Origin: an uncultured Pelagibacteraceae bacterium | GTDB taxonomy: Bacteria; Pseudomonadota; Alphaproteobacteria; Pelagibacterales; Pelagibacteraceae | NCBI GenBank assembly: GCA_902528375.1 | Contig: CABZSS010000002.1 | Coordinates: 43,688-107,687, forward strand | Reading direction: 5' to 3' | Length of the DNA stretch: 64,000 nucleotides | Shown here: positions 1-10,013 of the stretch, in pieces | Layout of the letters: the number at the start of each line of letters is the position of its first letter | Numbering within the stretch: the first letter of the stretch is position 1 | Made by a program: the position numbers and the translations under genes | The notes under the pieces: model-generated | The model's input: only the letters and a program-made list of their open reading frames with translations | Told to the model about the DNA's origin: nothing | Databases searched by the model: none

Positions 1-372
1 GTCAATTGGCATTACTGATAATCTACTTTGTTTAATAAGGGGGATTGTACTTAAAGAGCTATTTTTTTTAATATCCTCCAATTTTATGGTATTTTTTAAT
101 TTTTGCTTAAATCTTACCATGACAGCAACGAACATTTTTTTTTTATCTGTTGGATCTAAAAAGGCTTCTTTTATCACTTCTACTATACCAACGATTTCTT
201 TTCCAATATTTGAATGATAAAAGAAACAAAGATCACCATTTCTCATTTTTTTTAAATTATTTCTTGCTTGATAATTTCTTACTCCATCCCATATCGTCCC
301 TTTGACACCTGCTTTTTCTTGTTGAGTGAGAGACCATACATCTGGTTCAGATTTTATTAACCAATATTGCAT
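1..372 (-). CDS. EVE domain protein (truncated by window edge)
   Basis: Minus-strand reading from the ATG at 372: MQYWLIKSEPDVWSLTQQEKAGVKGTIWDGVRNYQARNNLKKMRNGDLCFFYHSN...; typical EVE (PF01878) N-terminus; open to window start. Confidence 0.9.
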   Translation of the reverse strand, partial: MQYWLIKSEPDVWSLTQQEKAGVKGTIWDGVRNYQARNNLKKMRNGDLCFFYHSNIGKEIVGIVEVIKEAFLDPTDKKKMFVAVMVRFKQKLKNTIKLEDIKKNSSLSTIPLIKQSRLSVMPID

Positions 373-1443
373 TTAAATTTTTACTCCAGCACCTTTAAGA
401 AACTTTGCTTTGTTATCTAATTGCCACCTTGGATTCACTTCAAAATTATGTTTGTCAAATTTTTTCTTCTTGTATCTCTCCAGACCTGCTAACGCTATCA
501 TCGCTGCGTTATCAGTACATAATTTTAAATCAGGAAAATAAACTTTAAATTTTTCTTCTTGGCATAATCTTTTTAAAGTAATTCTGATTTGTTTGTTAGC
601 AGCAACACCACCCGCAACTACAAAAGTTTTATTTTTCGGATAAAGCTCCAAATGTTGTTCAATAGCTTTTTTCGTTTTTTTATACAAAATATCAAGAACT
701 GTTTTTTGAAAACTTGCTGCAAGATCGTTTTTATCTTTGTCCGTCTTTATGGACTCTTTTACTCTTAAGATTGCTGTTTTCAGACCAGCAAAAGATAAAT
801 TACATCCACCTCTATTTAAAATAGGCTTTGGTAGCATGAACCTATTTTTATCACCGATCCTTGCCAATTCTTCTATCTTAGGTCCACCTGGGTAACCAAG
901 ATTTAAAAGTTTTGCTGTTTTATCGAATGCTTCACCGAGCGCATCATCTATCGTTGTACCAAGCCTTTTGTAGTCACCTAATTTTTTAACTGTTAAGTAT
1001 TGAGTGTGTCCACCTGAAATTAAAAAAAGTAGATATGGATATTTGATATTAAAATTTAATTTTGGGCTTAAGGCATGTCCCTCTAAATGATTGACAGCTA
1101 TAAAAGGTTTTTTTAACGATAAAGACAAAGCTTTTGCAAAATTTAAACCAACTGATAAACAAACTATCAAACCAGGCCCAGCAGTTGCCGCAACAGCATC
1201 AATATCTTTCAATTTTACTTTACTAATTTTTAAAGCTTTCCTTGTCATAATGTCAATCTTATCAAGGTGTGCTCTTGCAGCTAAATCTGGAACTACACCA
1301 CCAAATTTTTTATGAATTTCAAATTGACTTGAAACAACATTCGATAAAATTTTTGGTCTATTTTTTCCATTATCTCTCAATATGGAAACAGCAGTCTCAT
1401 CACAACTAGTTTCTATGCCAATAATGATTGTTTTTTTTTTCAT
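373..1443 (-). CDS. tsaD: tRNA N6-adenosine threonylcarbamoyltransferase TsaD
   Basis: IGIETSCDETAVSI..., GGVVPDLAARAHLDKI, SGGHTQYL motifs. Confidence 0.97.
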   Translation of the reverse strand: MKKKTIIIGIETSCDETAVSILRDNGKNRPKILSNVVSSQFEIHKKFGGVVPDLAARAHLDKIDIMTRKALKISKVKLKDIDAVAATAGPGLIVCLSVGLNFAKALSLSLKKPFIAVNHLEGHALSPKLNFNIKYPYLLFLISGGHTQYLTVKKLGDYKRLGTTIDDALGEAFDKTAKLLNLGYPGGPKIEELARIGDKNRFMLPKPILNRGGCNLSFAGLKTAILRVKESIKTDKDKNDLAASFQKTVLDILYKKTKKAIEQHLELYPKNKTFVVAGGVAANKQIRITLKRLCQEEKFKVYFPDLKLCTDNAAMIALAGLERYKKKKFDKHNFEVNPRWQLDNKAKFLKGAGVKI

Positions 1444-1493
1444 AAAAGCTTTTTATTAATGTAATTTACTCTAAAAATAAAAAAATTAAATAA

Positions 1494-2393
1494 ATGGAAA
1501 AACTTATAATTGGTTCTCGAAGAAGTAAATTGGCATTAAAATACGCTGAAATTGCAAAAAAAGCTTTTCTTAAAGAACTTGATATTGATATAGAAATTAA
1601 AAAAATTATCACAGATGGTGATTTAGTTTTAGATAGAAGGACTAGTGAAATTGGAGGCAAAGGAGAGTTCATAAAAAATATTGAAAAAGAACTTATTAAT
1701 AAAAATATTGATGTAGCTGTTCATTCTTTAAAAGACGTTCCATCCGTTAAAACTAAAGGTCTTAGGATGGAGTGTTTTCTTAAAAGAAATGACCCCCAGG
1801 AAGTTTTAATTAATAAAGAAAACTTAACATTTGATAAAATTAAAAAAAATTCAATAATTGGCACTTCTTCATTAAGAAGAGAATTTCAGTTAAAATATTT
1901 TAGATCAGACTTGAACTTTAAATTAATTAGGGGGAACATTGACACCAGAATTAAAAAATTAGATGAGGATCAATATGACTCGATTATATTAGCAAGGGCC
2001 GGTCTATCGTCTTTATCTATGGAAAACAGAATATCAGAGGTTTTTGAATGTAAGAAAATAGTTCCTCCAGCTGGTCAAGGAACAATTGTTATACAGTCTA
2101 GAGAAGACGATGATAAATTAAATAGCATTCTTTCAAAAATTAACCATTTTGAAACTTCAATCGAGGCAAAAGTTGAAAGAAAAATTTTAAGTACTTTAGA
2201 GGGTGACTGCAACACTGCAGCTGGTATATATGCTAATGTAATAGGTAAGAATTTAAATATTATAGCTGAATTATTTTCTAATGATGGAAATAAAAAATTT
2301 ACTTTTGAAGATGAATGTAAAATAGAAGAAGCTCTAAAAATTGCTGAAAAAGCTGGTGATGATTTAAAAAAACAGTTCGAGATGGATAAATAA
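1494..2393 (+). CDS. hemC: Hydroxymethylbilane synthase
   Basis: IGSRRSKLAL..., AVHSLKDVPS, GDCNTAAG motifs. Confidence 0.96.
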   Translation: MEKLIIGSRRSKLALKYAEIAKKAFLKELDIDIEIKKIITDGDLVLDRRTSEIGGKGEFIKNIEKELINKNIDVAVHSLKDVPSVKTKGLRMECFLKRNDPQEVLINKENLTFDKIKKNSIIGTSSLRREFQLKYFRSDLNFKLIRGNIDTRIKKLDEDQYDSIILARAGLSSLSMENRISEVFECKKIVPPAGQGTIVIQSREDDDKLNSILSKINHFETSIEAKVERKILSTLEGDCNTAAGIYANVIGKNLNIIAELFSNDGNKKFTFEDECKIEEALKIAEKAGDDLKKQFEMDK

Positions 2394-3092
2394 ATGCATG
2401 TTTTGTTAACTAGACCTTTAGAAGACTCAATAGATTTAATTAAGAGATTTAAAGACAAAGGTTTTACTGTATCTCATCTTCCTTTAATTAAAATAAATAA
2501 AATAGACTATCCAAAACTTAATAGTTCTGAATATAAGACCATCGTTTTTACAAGTTCAAATGCAATCAGAAATTTAGATACAAAAGATTTTGATAAAAAA
2601 AGTTTATGTTTTTGTGTTGGCGATGCAACAGAAAAAACTGCAAAACAAAAAGGTTTCCATAATACATTTTCGGCCGGTGGAAATGTAAAAAATTTGCAAG
2701 AATTAATCTTGCAAAATTTAGAAAAAAAAACTGAGAAAATTTTGTATATTAGCGGAGAATTAGTTTCATATGATTTGGATAAAGACCTCATCAAAGAAGG
2801 ATTAAATGTTCAAAGATTAACTAATTATAGCGTTTCTCACATTGAGGATTTAAGTTCTAATTTTTTAAGTGAACTTAAAAAAAAAATTCCAGATATTGTT
2901 TATATATATTCTCAAAATAGCGCTGTAAGTTTTTTAAATTTGATTAAAAAATACCAGTTGGATGATTATTGGATGAAAACCAATTTAATGTGTATAGGTG
3001 AAAAAACTTCATCGGTGTTAAATGAGCTAAAATGGAAGAAAATCTTCCTATTTAATCCTGGTGAAGAAGAATTTTTATTATATAAAATTTAG
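2394..3092 (+). CDS. hemD: Uroporphyrinogen-III synthase
   Basis: Directly abuts hemC; MHVLLTRPLEDS, IVFTSSNAI motif. Confidence 0.88.
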   Translation: MHVLLTRPLEDSIDLIKRFKDKGFTVSHLPLIKINKIDYPKLNSSEYKTIVFTSSNAIRNLDTKDFDKKSLCFCVGDATEKTAKQKGFHNTFSAGGNVKNLQELILQNLEKKTEKILYISGELVSYDLDKDLIKEGLNVQRLTNYSVSHIEDLSSNFLSELKKKIPDIVYIYSQNSAVSFLNLIKKYQLDDYWMKTNLMCIGEKTSSVLNELKWKKIFLFNPGEEEFLLYKI

Positions 3093-3094
3093 AT

Positions 3095-4180
3095 ATGGAA
3101 GTTTTTATAAATTTTAAAGATCTATTTCTTTCTGTTTGGGACCAAGGAATTTTAGGAATTGATATTGGTCAAATCTTAATTGGTCTAGGAATATTTCTGA
3201 TTTTTTTAATTTTTAGAGGCCTTATAAGCAAACTAATTCTTAAAAAATTAGAAATTATATCTAAGAAAACAACGAATAAACTGGATGATACGTTTGTAAA
3301 ATCTTTGGTTGGTCCCGCAAGATTCTTGCCAGTGGTATTAGGTTTCTTTTTTGCAAGTTATTATATGACCTTTAGTGATGAAACCAGTTCATTCGTTGAT
3401 AATGTTAATAGAACATTAATTACTATATTGTTGTTCTGGATTATTCATCAGATAATAGAACCAATATCATATATCTTAAGCGGATTAGATAGAATTTTAA
3501 CTCGTGAATTAATTGGCTGGATAATTAAATCATTAAAGATACTTATTTTTATACTTGGTGCTGCAGCCGTATTAGAATTATGGGGAATTAAAATTGGTCC
3601 AATCATTGCAGGACTAGGTTTATTTGGTGTTGCAGTTGCGCTAGGTGCACAAGACTTATTTAAAAATTTAATATCAGGGATATTAGTACTTGTTGAAAAA
3701 AGATTTAAAATGGGTGACTGGATTTTAGTTGAAGGCACTATAGAGGGCATTGTTGAAAAAATTGGATTTAGATCTACTACAATTAGAAAGTTCGATAAAT
3801 CATTAGCTATAATTCCAAATTTTCAATTTGCTGAAAATGCTGTAATAAACATAAGCCAAACTACAAACTGGCTTATAAGCTGGACAATTACACTTCAGTA
3901 CGACACTACTATAGAGCAACTTAAAAATGTGCGAGATCAAATTGAAAATTTTATTAAAGAAAGTAAAGATTTTGATACAAAAGTTGGTTTAGCGGTAAGA
4001 GTAGATAAATTTTCTGACAGTTCAATAGACATGTATGTTAGATGTTTTACTCAAACAGGTAGCTGGAATGAGTGGCTTAAGGTTAAAGAAAGATTGGCTA
4101 TTGGTATTAAAGAAATTGTAGAACAAAACAAAGCATCGTTTGCATTTCCTAGTCAATCAATTTACGTAGAGAAAAAATGA
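3095..4180 (+). CDS. MscS-family mechanosensitive ion channel
   Basis: GLGLFGVAVALGAQDLFKNLISGILVLVEKRFKMGDWI pore/beta-domain signature. Confidence 0.92.
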   Translation: MEVFINFKDLFLSVWDQGILGIDIGQILIGLGIFLIFLIFRGLISKLILKKLEIISKKTTNKLDDTFVKSLVGPARFLPVVLGFFFASYYMTFSDETSSFVDNVNRTLITILLFWIIHQIIEPISYILSGLDRILTRELIGWIIKSLKILIFILGAAAVLELWGIKIGPIIAGLGLFGVAVALGAQDLFKNLISGILVLVEKRFKMGDWILVEGTIEGIVEKIGFRSTTIRKFDKSLAIIPNFQFAENAVINISQTTNWLISWTITLQYDTTIEQLKNVRDQIENFIKESKDFDTKVGLAVRVDKFSDSSIDMYVRCFTQTGSWNEWLKVKERLAIGIKEIVEQNKASFAFPSQSIYVEKK

Positions 4181-4464
4181 TAATAATTTACATAGTTGCT
4201 ATGACCATTCTAAAATATTATTCATACATAGTGATTGCAAATGTTGTTTTAAGTTGGTTAGTAGCTTTTAATGTAATTAATACCGGAAATAGATTTGTTT
4301 ACTCTGTTTTGGACTTCACATACCGAATGACTGAACCTTTTTTAAATAGGATAAGGGCTTTTTTACCAAATCTTGGTGCATTTGATATTTCTCCTATAAT
4401 ATTACTTATGTTGATATGGATTATGCAAATGTGTATGGAGTATTATATTAGACCAATAATATAA
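4177..4464 (+). CDS. YggT family membrane protein
   Basis: Small two-TM protein with the YVIANVVLSWLVAF...YRMTEPFLNRIRAFLPNLGAFDISPI motif. Confidence 0.88.
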   Translation: MIIIYIVAMTILKYYSYIVIANVVLSWLVAFNVINTGNRFVYSVLDFTYRMTEPFLNRIRAFLPNLGAFDISPIILLMLIWIMQMCMEYYIRPII

Positions 4465-4470
4465 AAAATC

Positions 4471-5319
4471 ATGAATTTAATTGATGGAAAAAAAATTGCT
4501 GCTGAATTAAAAAACAAACTAAAGGTGGAAGTTGATGGTATTAAGAAAAAATTCAAAAAAGTTCCAGGGTTGACAGTAATTTTAATTGGTGATTTAGCAC
4601 CAAGTCAAATTTATGTAAAGAACAAAGAAAAATCCGCTAAGGAAGTTGGATTAAATTCTGAAGTAATAAGATATGCAAACGATGTAGATGAAAATACTAT
4701 TTTAAAAAAAATTAATGATTTAAACGAAGATAAATCGGTATCTGGAATTTTAGTTCAACTTCCTTTACCAAAACATATTAATAAAAAAAAAGTAATAGAG
4801 TCTATTAGTCCCAGCAAAGATGTTGATGGTTTTCACCCAATGAATGTGGGAAATTTGTCCTCTGGTTATGAAAGTTCAGTGCCTTGCACACCTCTTGGAT
4901 GTTATCTTCTTCTAAAAAAAATTGAACCTAATTTAAGTGGTAAAAAAGCAGTAATCATAGGTAGATCCAATTTGAATGGAAAACCAATGGCTCAATTACT
5001 TTTAAAAGAAAATTGTACTGTTACAATAACTCATTCTAAAACAAAAAATTTAAAGTCAGAATGTCTATTAGCAGACATCATAATTGCAGCTGTGGGTATC
5101 CCACAATTGGTAAAAGGTGATTGGGTAAAGAAAGATTCAATAATAATTGATGTAGGTATTAATAAAATTGATAAAGGAATTGTAGGAGATGTAGATTTTG
5201 ATCAAGTTTCTAAAAGGGCAAAAGCATTAACACCTGTTCCAGGAGGAGTTGGCCCAATGACTATTGCTTGTTTGATAAAAAATACAATTGACTGTTTTAA
5301 AAGAATTAATTCAAATTAA
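4471..5319 (+). CDS. folD: Bifunctional methylenetetrahydrofolate dehydrogenase/cyclohydrolase
   Basis: VILIGDLAPSQIYVKNKEKSA, GILVQLPLPKH, DVDGFHP, PVPGGVGPMT motifs. Confidence 0.97.
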   Translation: MNLIDGKKIAAELKNKLKVEVDGIKKKFKKVPGLTVILIGDLAPSQIYVKNKEKSAKEVGLNSEVIRYANDVDENTILKKINDLNEDKSVSGILVQLPLPKHINKKKVIESISPSKDVDGFHPMNVGNLSSGYESSVPCTPLGCYLLLKKIEPNLSGKKAVIIGRSNLNGKPMAQLLLKENCTVTITHSKTKNLKSECLLADIIIAAVGIPQLVKGDWVKKDSIIIDVGINKIDKGIVGDVDFDQVSKRAKALTPVPGGVGPMTIACLIKNTIDCFKRINSN

Positions 5320-6991
5320 ATAAATCTAATATAACTTTATTAAATTCTAAACCTGCTTTTTTTGTATCAAATAACTTTTCCTCAGCGGCTTTTCTGTATT
5401 TACTTTTCAATTCACCAATATCATCTCTATTTGCATAGTTAACGGCTAGATCAACATAATTTGGAATGTTCTCGGCTATTGGTGGATCCTTGATCTCCAT
5501 TTGCTTATATGCGCCTAACACTAATCTCGATTTAATATGCTCAGTCGGGAGTGTTACAGATGGTGTTCCAAAAAGCATGGACTCAAAAAAAGAATTCCCT
5601 GCGCCATAATAGATGGGATCGAGCAGTACAGAGGCCTTCCCAAGATGAAGAAGATAATCATGATAATTTAGAGGATCTAGAAAAATAATTCTATTCGAGT
5701 CGTATTTTTCACTGCCGCTTAATCGATTTATTAATTTCTTATACCAAACTTTATTTTTATCTTTAATAAAGTAAACGATAGCTTTTCTGTCTTTGTGAAG
5801 TATATCAAAGATTATTTGATCAAAATCGGGATGAAGCTTAAATAAAGTTTGTGGACAAGAATAAATATTTTTTCTCTTAAGAACATTCTCAGAGAGTTTT
5901 TTTTTACAGACTGGTTTTGAATAGATCATTGGCAAATGCTCAATTAAAAGTAGTTTTTCAGAATAGTGTTTTTGAGTGTTGTCATTTACACAGTTTTTTG
6001 AAATTAAGTAATAGTCTATAGATTTACTACCCGTTGTTTCTGGATGACCGAAAGTAGTAATTTGATATTTTGCCAATCTAATTAAGGCAAGGTAATAAAA
6101 TTCTATGGACATTCCAATATCAGGATAAAAAATTATATCGAGCTCAAAATATTTAATTACGTTTATTTTCTCAGAGAGTTTAACTGGAAGTATTTCATTT
6201 TTTAACACACCTTCTTTCTCTTTTTCCTTAAATTCATTAAATATGTTACCTGGGTGAGTTTTCTGAGAATGGAAAATAAATGTTTCAAATTTAGTTCTAT
6301 CGAGACTAAAGATAAGATTTTTATAAAGTTTTCCAATCGTATGGTCAGTAAAAAATTCAGATATTATTCCAATTCTAATTTTTCCTTCAATTACTTCGTT
6401 GGCACGTGTTTCTTGATTTAAAACTTTGTACAATTTTTTAAATGCCTGCACATTTCTTTTGTTTAAATCAAGGTTATCCCAATCACTGTATGATAGGTCA
6501 ACATGAGGAGGAACTATTATTTGATCTTTGTCATAATCTAATTTTTTTTGAAAATTTACATTTAGTATTTTCTCAATTTCCTTCTCTATTTTTTGTCTAT
6601 ATTTTTTAATTTCCTCTTTGTTAAATGGAATTTTTGGAAAAAATAAATTTTTTTGTATTTCCCATTTTTCATTTATTAAATTTTTTTTTAAACCTTCATC
6701 TACAACTGAAATTGCGTCTTCTAACTTGTCCTGATCTTTTAAAGTTGAAGCTAAAATTTGATATACAAAAGGTTCATCCGGTTTAATATTAATAATTTTT
6801 CTTAAACAGTTTTCTGTTTTTTCAAATTCTTTCAAGTGAGCATAGCAGTGAGCTAAGTTTCTTAATATAGACAAATTATCTGGATGATTTTTTACAAGTT
6901 TTTCAAAAAGTCCTGCAGATTTTTCATAGTCTTTTTTTTGTAAATGACTGTAAGCTATTTTAAAAAGTTCATCTGCAGAATATTTCTTCAC
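5306..6991 (-). CDS. TPR protein with SPINDLY/O-GlcNAc-transferase-like (GT41) C-terminal domain
   Basis: N-terminal TPR-like repeats; C-terminal FGHPETTGSKSIDYYL...IFLDPLNYHDYLLHLGKASVLLDPIYYGAGNSFFESMLFGTPSVTLP. Confidence 0.8.
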   Translation of the reverse strand: MKKYSADELFKIAYSHLQKKDYEKSAGLFEKLVKNHPDNLSILRNLAHCYAHLKEFEKTENCLRKIINIKPDEPFVYQILASTLKDQDKLEDAISVVDEGLKKNLINEKWEIQKNLFFPKIPFNKEEIKKYRQKIEKEIEKILNVNFQKKLDYDKDQIIVPPHVDLSYSDWDNLDLNKRNVQAFKKLYKVLNQETRANEVIEGKIRIGIISEFFTDHTIGKLYKNLIFSLDRTKFETFIFHSQKTHPGNIFNEFKEKEKEGVLKNEILPVKLSEKINVIKYFELDIIFYPDIGMSIEFYYLALIRLAKYQITTFGHPETTGSKSIDYYLISKNCVNDNTQKHYSEKLLLIEHLPMIYSKPVCKKKLSENVLKRKNIYSCPQTLFKLHPDFDQIIFDILHKDRKAIVYFIKDKNKVWYKKLINRLSGSEKYDSNRIIFLDPLNYHDYLLHLGKASVLLDPIYYGAGNSFFESMLFGTPSVTLPTEHIKSRLVLGAYKQMEIKDPPIAENIPNYVDLAVNYANRDDIGELKSKYRKAAEEKLFDTKKAGLEFNKVILDLFNLN

Positions 6992-7044
6992 AATATTTAA
7001 AAGAATATATTATTTTTGCAAAAATGGTATTTTAATAATCTAGA

Positions 7045-7761
7045 TTAAGTTAATTTTGATCTTCCACCGTCCACACCTATTATTTGTCCTGTTATCCAAG
7101 AACTTTCATCGGTTAATAAAAACTTCGCCATTGCTGCAGCATCTTTACCTTCACCAATCCTTTTCATAGGATGTGCTTTAGCTATACCTTCAGCAATTAA
7201 TTTATTTTTCAGCATTGGTTCAGCAATTTTTGACTTTGTTAAGCTAGGCGCTATGCAATTAACTCTTATGTTTGGAGCGAATTCAGCTGCTAAAGAAACT
7301 GTAAGACCTTCTAAAGCACCTTTAACTGAAGCAATAATACTATGATTTGTAAAACCTCTTCTGACCGCAACCGTCGAAAATATTACAACAGAGCCCTTAT
7401 TTTTTTTTAGACTTTCTTGGAAATTTTTAATCGTTTCCACAATAGGATAAAAGTTTAAATCAAAACATTTTTGAAAATCTTCTTTTTTTACCATTCTCAA
7501 CGGTTTTAAATCAATTGAACCTACACAATATGCAATACCTTTAATTTCGTCATTCGCAAATTGACTTTTTAAGTCTTCAATTTTTTTGGGATCAAGCACG
7601 TCAACAACAGTAAATTTACAACCTGTCTCCGAAGAAATACTTTTTAAACTTTCTTCGCTTCTTCCAATAAGCTGAACATCATTGTTATTTTCAGCCATCA
7701 TTTTTGATAAATTTGAGCCTATAGAACCTGTCGCACCAAATATTAAATATTTTCCTGACAT
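7045..7761 (-). CDS. Short-chain dehydrogenase/reductase
   Basis: GATGSIGSNL nucleotide motif, N-terminal Rossmann fold, C-terminal ITGQIIGVDGG. Confidence 0.9.
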   Translation of the reverse strand: MSGKYLIFGATGSIGSNLSKMMAENNNDVQLIGRSEESLKSISSETGCKFTVVDVLDPKKIEDLKSQFANDEIKGIAYCVGSIDLKPLRMVKKEDFQKCFDLNFYPIVETIKNFQESLKKNKGSVVIFSTVAVRRGFTNHSIIASVKGALEGLTVSLAAEFAPNIRVNCIAPSLTKSKIAEPMLKNKLIAEGIAKAHPMKRIGEGKDAAAMAKFLLTDESSWITGQIIGVDGGRSKLT

Positions 7762-7789
7762 ATCATATAATAGTATTTATAAACAAATT

Positions 7790-9277
7790 ATGAAATTGTT
7801 TATTACACTTGGAAATCAACTATTTCCATTAAAATACTTAAGCCGCTTCAAAAATGACCATCTTTTTTTTATGGCGGAAGACCATGGCTTATGTACTTAT
7901 GAAAAGCACCATAAGCTAAAAATATTACTATTTTTATCTTCAATGCGATCATACGCAGAAGATTTAAAAAAAAATAATTTTAAAATAATTTACTCGAAGA
8001 TTGATAACCCTGCCTTTAAAAACGACTATGTTACAAAAATACATAAGGTTATTAAAAAGAATAAAATTAAAGAAATTTCCTTTTTTGAAATTGAAGATAA
8101 ACCGTTTGAGAAGAAAATTTTGGATTTTATCAAAAAAAATAAGATTAAACTAAACATAATAAGAACTCCAATGTTTTTAAATTCAAGAGATGATTTTAAA
8201 AAATATTTATCTAAATCAAAAAAACCATTCATGGCAGTGTTTTATAAGGAAACAAGAAGAAAGATGAATATTTTAATGAATGGTGAAGATCCAGTTGGGG
8301 GCAAATGGAGCTTTGATGAAGATAATAGAAAAAAACTTCCCAAGGGAACAAAAATACCAGCTTTCCCAAAAATAAATGAAACCACTCATACAAAAAACTT
8401 AAAAGCGATAATAGAAAAAAATTTTTCGAAACATCCTGGTTCAACAAAAAATTTTTGGTTTGCGACAGAATTTAAAGATGTAATTAAACTATTAGATTTT
8501 TTTATCGAAGAAAAATCAAATTTATTTGGGGATTACGAGGATGCTGTCGATCAAACCAATAATATATTATTCCATAGCGCACTTAGTCCTTATTTAAATC
8601 TAGGAATAGTTACACCTGAAATAATATTAGATAGGATTTTAACTAGTCACAAAAAGAAAAAAATAAAGATAAATTCTCTAGAGGGTTATATTCGCCAGGT
8701 AATTGGTTGGCGTGAGTTTATGAGAGGAATCTACCAAAATTTCGACTCGAAATTAGAGACAGGAAATTTCTTCAAACATAAACGAAAAATGAAGGCCTCA
8801 TGGTATGAAGGAAACACTGATTTACCACCTTTAGATTATGCAATCAAAAATGCTAACTATCATGGTTGGTCTCATCACATAGAAAGACTAATGATATTAT
8901 CTAACATAATGAACCTTTGTGAGATTAAACCAATTTATGTTTATAAATGGTTTATGGAAATGTTTGTTGACTCGTCGGATTGGGTAATGTCACCAAATGT
9001 TTATGGCATGGGATTGTTTAGTGATGGAGGAATATTTGCAACTAAACCATATATTTGTGGTTCAAGTTATTTTTTAAAAATGATGGATTTTAAAAAAGGA
9101 GATTGGTGCAATATTATGGATGGTCTTTATTGGAGATTTATCAACAAAAACAGAAAATTTTTTTTAAAAAATCCAAGACTATCAATGATGGTAAGAATTT
9201 ACGATAAAATGAACTTAGATAGAAAGAAACTGATATTAAAAGAAGCTGATAATTTTATTAAAAAAAATACTTTTTAA
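7790..9277 (+). CDS. Cryptochrome/photolyase family protein (FeS-BCP / bacterial (6-4)-type relative)
   Basis: MKLFITLGNQLFPL...HHKLKILLFLSSMRSYAEDL and IRQVIGWREFMRGIY, DWVMSPNVYGMGLFSDGGIFATKPY. The track start at 7682 is overextended into the divergent SDR; ATG at 7790 is in frame. Confidence 0.88.
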   Translation: MKLFITLGNQLFPLKYLSRFKNDHLFFMAEDHGLCTYEKHHKLKILLFLSSMRSYAEDLKKNNFKIIYSKIDNPAFKNDYVTKIHKVIKKNKIKEISFFEIEDKPFEKKILDFIKKNKIKLNIIRTPMFLNSRDDFKKYLSKSKKPFMAVFYKETRRKMNILMNGEDPVGGKWSFDEDNRKKLPKGTKIPAFPKINETTHTKNLKAIIEKNFSKHPGSTKNFWFATEFKDVIKLLDFFIEEKSNLFGDYEDAVDQTNNILFHSALSPYLNLGIVTPEIILDRILTSHKKKKIKINSLEGYIRQVIGWREFMRGIYQNFDSKLETGNFFKHKRKMKASWYEGNTDLPPLDYAIKNANYHGWSHHIERLMILSNIMNLCEIKPIYVYKWFMEMFVDSSDWVMSPNVYGMGLFSDGGIFATKPYICGSSYFLKMMDFKKGDWCNIMDGLYWRFINKNRKFFLKNPRLSMMVRIYDKMNLDRKKLILKEADNFIKKNTF

Positions 9278-9304
9278 AATCATAATAGTGTACAAAAGTT
9301 AAAG

Positions 9305-10012
9305 ATGTCTAATTCTTTGCAGATTTTAATGCCCGCTTACAATGAGGGTAAAAATATTAAAAATCACATAACGAAAATTAATAATATTTTAAAAAAGAAA
9401 ATTAAATATTCATTCTTAATTTGTGAGGATGGTAGTTCTGATAATACGTTAGAAATTCTAAAAAAATTGAAAAAAAAATTTAAAATTCAAATATTGTCTA
9501 AAAAAATAAAACAAGGGTACTCTACAGCGGTGATGTCCGGTATCAAAAAAGCTAATGCTGATTATTTATTAATAATGGACTCAGATGGTCAATGTGACCC
9601 AAGACAAATCTTTAAGTTTTGGAATGTACGAAAAAAAGCTGATTTAGTTGTTGGATATAGAATAAAGAGAAGAGACTTTTTATATAGAAAATTTTTTTCA
9701 GATTTCGCAAAGTTTGTCTACGGATTTTTTTTTAAAGTTAAACTTAAAGATCCAAGTTTTGCCTTTTCTCTAATTCGAAAGGATGTTTACAAATCTCTTC
9801 AAAGCTTCACTCCATCTATGCCAGAGGGATTTTTTTGGGAATATAACGCCCGGGCAATCTACAAGGGTTACAAAATATTAGAAATAGGAATTAAACACAA
9901 AAAAAGAAAATATGGTGAGACCCAAATTTTCCGTGTTTGGAGACTACCAAAAATTGCACTAATAAATTTTATAGGATTGCTGAGAATAAAGTTTGATCTA
10001 TTAATGAATTAA
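9305..10012 (+). CDS. Glycosyltransferase family 2 (dolichol-phosphate-mannose-synthase-like)
   Basis: LQILMPAYNEGKNI..., CEDGSSDNT, DSDGQCDP motifs. Confidence 0.87.
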   Translation: MSNSLQILMPAYNEGKNIKNHITKINNILKKKIKYSFLICEDGSSDNTLEILKKLKKKFKIQILSKKIKQGYSTAVMSGIKKANADYLLIMDSDGQCDPRQIFKFWNVRKKADLVVGYRIKRRDFLYRKFFSDFAKFVYGFFFKVKLKDPSFAFSLIRKDVYKSLQSFTPSMPEGFFWEYNARAIYKGYKILEIGIKHKKRKYGETQIFRVWRLPKIALINFIGLLRIKFDLLMN

Positions 10013-10013
10013 T

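Noticed and set aside
2075-2458. 127-aa minus-strand ORF over hemC/hemD
   Set aside because: Shadow ORF across two confident genes.
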